Origin: Symbiodinium kawagutii
Taxonomy: Eukaryota; Sar; Dinophyceae; Suessiales; Symbiodiniaceae
Direction of reading: 5' to 3'
Assembly: GCA_009767595.1 (NCBI GenBank)
Contig: VSDK01023792.1
Location: 1-64,000, forward strand
Length of the DNA stretch: 64,000 nt
Under the pieces are notes generated by a model. The model was not told where the DNA came from and ran no database searches. It saw nothing but the letters and a program-made list of their open reading frames with translations. Shown here one piece after another: positions 60,896 to 64,000 of this stretch. The position numbers were made by a program, and so were the translations under genes. Position 1 is the first letter of the stretch. Every line of letters begins with the position of its first letter.

Positions 60896-61503
60896 CTAGA
60901 AATTCCCTCGCTTAAAGGTGTTTGTAGCCCTTCTGCAATCCCCAAGCAATGAACCTAGCCCCGTTATGTGTTAGTTGATGTTGGATGACTATGAACCAAC
61001 GAAGCTCTATTTCCTGCACTGTCCACGCCAGGATGAGACCACGAGATGGAGATATTCCTTGCAGGTATTCGAGTTGCAAGAGCTTTGATCATTGTGAATC
61101 CTCGCTTTGGAAAGTCTTCGAAATCATTCAGGCCGTACCTGCTATACTCAACAACCAACAAAAACAACCAATGATCAGTGGCTTTTGGAAACCGATAGTC
61201 ACTGGTAATCTTGAAGCCTCAGGTTATGTCAATAGGAAGCCTGGATGTAACCTCATCCAGGGACATCATCCTCCCAGGTTTACCTTTGGTCTTACTAACC
61301 AGGAATTAGGTGCTATGCTTTTAATCCTGCCCTAGTAATAAGCAACCTGCCACTATCAGCAAATAGAAGCATGTCTCAATACAGTGACATGATGACTACA
61401 CACATGATACGTATGTATGTAATTCTGTATATCTATATAATGCATTCATAGGGTTGTTTCTATCTGTGATGTATTATGATAAGGTAGGATGGCATAGAGG
61501 TAC

Positions 61504-61658
61504 CGATCCCTGCTGACAGCAGCTTTTGGTGTTTCCGCCTGCTGAATTTCATCCTGGACACTGTTGGTGTCACCGGTGACCACCACTCGCAGCTGCGGCA
61601 TGGCGATTTTTCGAATTAGGAGCGTCGAAAAAAAATCAGAATGCAAGGGCTCTGCTGC
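61504..61658 (-). CDS. Unrecognised exon immediately downstream of an introner-like element
   Basis: The AG acceptor at 61659-61660 directly abuts the terminus of the hairpin repeat at 61661-61760. The exon reads AAEPLHSDFFSTLLIRKIAM, then LRVVVTGDTNSVQDEIQQAE, and ends at a GTACCT donor. It has 51 codons plus two bases. The middle, strand-turn-helix with VVVTGDTNS, looks like a folded domain, but I do not recognise the family. Confidence 0.55.
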
Positions 61659-61660
61659 CT

Positions 61661-61760
61661 AAGGTGGTTTCTTAAAATCGGGGTACCCCAAACTTTTGGT
61701 TGGTTTATTACTAGTGATGATTTCTATTGGATGATTTGAGGGTAACCGATTTTGAGCACT
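61661..61760 (-). mobile_element. Introner-like element, family 1
   Basis: On the minus strand it starts GTGCTCAAAATCGGTTACCC and ends GGGGTACCCCGATTTTAAG then AAACCACCTTAG. The last AG is the acceptor of the exon 61658-61504. The core AGTAATAAACCAACC is shared with the copies at 45.1, 21.7 and 62.9 kb. Confidence 0.75.
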
Positions 61761-62334
61761 CAGCATTCACCAACAAATGTCAACATTCACGCAATATCTG
61801 GAGTATGTGATTTAATTGGGAAGGGACGGGTTTCAACCATGAATCTGTGAAGTCTCTTTGCTTCGTGTCCTGCTAACATATCTAGCTCCACCAACACAGT
61901 GGCGAAAACAACGCTGATTCATTCAAGTTTCAAGCTCCAAAAAACTGGGCTATGTTTAGTGTGTGTGTATGTTGCTCCTCAGGTTCAAGTATCTGAACAC
62001 CAAAGATGTGCAAATGACGAAGATCTCTTCATTCCAGTTTTCCTTGATGCTTTTTCTGGTTGGACTCACCGCTTCCCATTTCTATCTGGGATTGACCCTT
62101 CCATGTTGCGACAGGTTCCAACCACAGAGTCACTATATTGACTCCCATTAGGGCGGAGGCATATCGGAGGTTTCACCGGCTTGGAGGGCTTTTGCTATGC
62201 TGGACCCGTCAACAACTTAACGGCATCAGTAAGTGGGAAGGGCGCCATGAACCATAGAAGCCACACAAGGCAGCAACTGTTCACTGTTCTCATTCTTGAT
62301 TCGCAGCAATGAGATCATATGAAATCATACGAAT

Positions 62335-62500
62335 CATATGAATCAAGTTTTGTTCCAAACGAACTTCATCTTTCAGCCGCGCTTGGCAGAGTGACAAGGG
62401 ATGCTGTAGACAGGAAACGAAGAGCAGGGCCAGCTGGTTCCACTGCTCAACCAAGCAGTTGACTTCCAGACCCAGTGAGGACCTCATTGGAAACAAACAA
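62335..62500 (-). CDS. Unrecognised helical exon
   Basis: The minus frame is open and helical, with GLEVNCLVEQWNQLALLFVS and ARLKDEVRLEQNLIHMIRM. Charged and hydrophobic residues alternate as in a real protein. Splice edges are not fixed; it probably belongs with the exons at 62.8-63.2 kb. Confidence 0.4.
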
Positions 62501-62814
62501 TGGCCCATCCTAGTTCAAATGTTTCAGCCTTCAACGACCGTCCAATAATGAATTCTCATCAGCTTGTGTTTGAGTGATTTCAATTGCACTCTTACAAACT
62601 CAGCTTCAACCTGCACACATTCAGAAAGGCACAACTCTTTCTGAGCATGTCCCTATTTGCAACTCATGAGCCATCATATATTTTTCTCAGATTGTTGGAG
62701 TCTATTTTCAACAAGCGCCGCAACGGCTCAACAGCCTTTCCAAACAGTTGATGATGGGTCCTGACCCCACTGGTAGAATGCCTACAGGGTTAAGAATCAA
62801 GCCATCTATCCTGC

Positions 62815-62931
62815 CTGCCCCTCCACAAAAGATAGAGCAGTTGTCATGGAATCTCCTGTTTTCAATGATGCAAGCAAACTGTACAGCCAAAAACCAAAAC
62901 CTGGCTGCACCAACCTAGAAGTAAATGCTGA
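62815..62931 (-). CDS. Unrecognised exon after the introner-like element
   Basis: Begins after a doubled AGAG acceptor (62932-62935) and reads SAFTSRLVQPGFGFWLYSLL and then SLKTGDSMTTALSFVEGQ, ending at a GC donor (62814-62813). The frame and amino-acid make-up are far more protein-like than the other two frames. Thirty-nine codons, phase 0 at both ends. No family recognised; the hydrophobic FGFWLYSLLASL may be a membrane or buried helix. Confidence 0.5.
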
Positions 62932-63047
62932 CTCTGGGTAGGTATATGGGTGTTTCTCAAAATAGGGGTGCCCCCAAATCGTCCATTACTAGTCATTTAT
63001 AGTAATGAATCAACCATTTTTTAGGGATCCCTATTTTGAGAAACCAC
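62932..63047 (-). mobile_element. Introner-like element: hairpin repeat forming nearly a whole intron (family 1)
   Basis: On the minus strand it starts GTGGTTTCTCAAAATAGGG, where the first GT is the predicted donor, and ends TATTTTGAGAAACACCC some 10-15 bases before the AGAG acceptor. The inverted ends pair for about 20 bp; the middle has the family core TTTATAGTAATGAA. Both flanking exons are phase 0, so removing the element restores the frame. Confidence 0.75.
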
Positions 63048-63212
63048 CATATTGGAGTCGCATGCCTTTTTAGATGCAGCAGTGATCAGCAAAGCCGAAA
63101 CAGGACGTGCATCCCAACAATCCTGGGCCAACAGCAGCAGGTGCCACCCACGGTGTAACGCGGCAATCCCACAGAAACACTTAGCGAAACAGCGACATGG
63201 AAGTACTCGTAC
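63048..63212 (-). CDS. Unrecognised exon, Cys-rich with hydrophobic stretch
   Basis: A 55-codon exon between AG (63213-63214) and a GTGGTT donor at 63047. It contains CRCFAKCFCGIAALHRG and WHLLLLAQDCW. The donor is supplied by the terminus of the hairpin repeat at 62947-63047. Its phase (0) matches the next exon at 62931, so the intron between them is 116 bases and consists almost wholly of the repeat. Function not recognised. Confidence 0.55.
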
Positions 63213-63467
63213 CTGGTCTATATGAATGATTGCAACATTTCCCAACTAGATTCATCAGCCAAACAGAGCCAAACAACCGGTCAAATCTAAGCATTGCAGC
63301 ATTCTTTATGTATTTGCTCACACGCAGCGTCCGTACCCTATTTTGTCTTCTTCGGCTCTGGCGATCCTTCAGAATTCATCCTTCTCCTCTGCCTGCAGCG
63401 CCAAGGCTTTGTATCTGGCTGGCAGCGGCTAGCACTAATCTTGCGATGATTACGAGAGTGGCAAATT

Positions 63468-63470
63468 TTC

Positions 63471-63512
<42 letters not shown>

Positions 63513-63518
63513 ATGATT

Positions 63519-63553
<35 letters not shown>

Positions 63554-64000
63554 ATTATTATTGATGATGATGTTGATGCTGCTGCTGATGATAATGCTGC
63601 TGCTGCTGCTGATGATGATGATGTTGTTGATAATGTGGATGTTGATGTTGGTGATGATCATGATAATGTTGTTGATGATGACGATGTTGATGTTGATGAT
63701 GATAATGATGATGTTGTTGATGATGTTGATGTTGATACTGGTGATGATCATGATGATGTTGTTGATGATGATGATGTTGTTGATGATGTTGATGTTGATG
63801 TTGGTGATGATAATGATGATGTTGTCGATGATGATATTGATGATGTTGTTGATGATGATTATGAAGATGATAATGGTGATGATGATGATGTTGATGATGA
63901 TGATGATGTTGATGTTGGTGATGATCATGATAATGTTGTTGATGATGATGTTGATGTTGATGTTGATGATCTTGTTGAGGGTGATTATGAGGATGATGAT
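63468..64000 (+). repeat. Compound (GAT)n/(GTT)n microsatellite reaching the window edge
   Basis: At least 530 bp of GATGATGAT, interrupted by GTTGTT, GTTGATGTTGAT and CATGATAAT units. Parts repeat at a higher order, with units such as GTTGATGTTGGTGATGATCATGATAA recurring at 63630-63670 and 63910-63940. Translated frames are low-complexity (poly-Ile/Asn), so no gene is called. Confidence 0.9.

Noticed and set aside
63338..63928. 196-codon Ile/Asn-rich minus frame
   Set aside because: Translation of the compound GAT/GTT microsatellite.
1..64000. tRNA, rRNA, snRNA or riboswitch genes
   Set aside because: No cloverleaf with A and B boxes, no rRNA core motif and no other structured RNA was recognised by eye. 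A covariance-model scan would be needed to exclude small ones.

Overview
The window looks like nuclear DNA of a dinoflagellate. No long uninterrupted genes are present. Coding signal comes as short exons (about 35-400 bases), often richer in G+C than the AT-rich, microsatellite-laden introns around them. Essentially every exon I can support lies on the minus strand across all 64 kb, as expected of the long one-directional gene arrays of dinoflagellates. Several introns only keep the reading frame if GC-AG (and probably GA-AG) boundaries are allowed, another known trait of that group. I see no tRNA, rRNA, CRISPR, operon or other bacterial feature. The genus cannot be named from the sequence alone.

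Layout, in the direction of transcription (high to low coordinates). At 63.2-58.1 kb there are short exons of one or more unrecognised genes, including one with a P-loop (GxxxxGKST) at 60.3 kb. At 57.5-55.0 kb there are isolated exons. At 54.6-49.5 kb lies a nearly complete gene for a glycogenin/GT8-like glycosyltransferase with its DxD motif, reconstructed over nine exons. Its first visible intron carries a 397-bp inverted-repeat transposon loaded with telomere-like TTTAGGG units. At 49.3-36.4 kb there are exons of unrecognised genes, some Cys-rich. At 35.5-29.8 kb there is a group of Ala/Gly-rich hydrophobic exons. At 29.2-18.3 kb there are scattered exons, some with membrane segments. At 17.1-15.5 kb phase-matched exons encode an EF-hand region. 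At 15.0-4.8 kb lies a well-supported polycystin-2-like (PKD2/TRPP) cation channel gene of about 16 exons ending in TAA at 4774. At 4.5-0.5 kb there are a few further exons.

The most interesting signal is a family of about 100-bp hairpin repeats with the terminus (G)GTTTCTCAAAATxGGGGT, and a second family with the terminus TGGGTCAA. They are not randomly placed. In nearly every clear copy one end sits at, or within about 30 bases of, a predicted splice site of a minus-strand exon, and the intron at 62932-63047 is almost nothing but the element. They behave like introners, that is, transposable elements that create or occupy introns. This view comes from reading splice phases by hand. Exon edges are predictions without transcript support, and large tracts remain unassigned.
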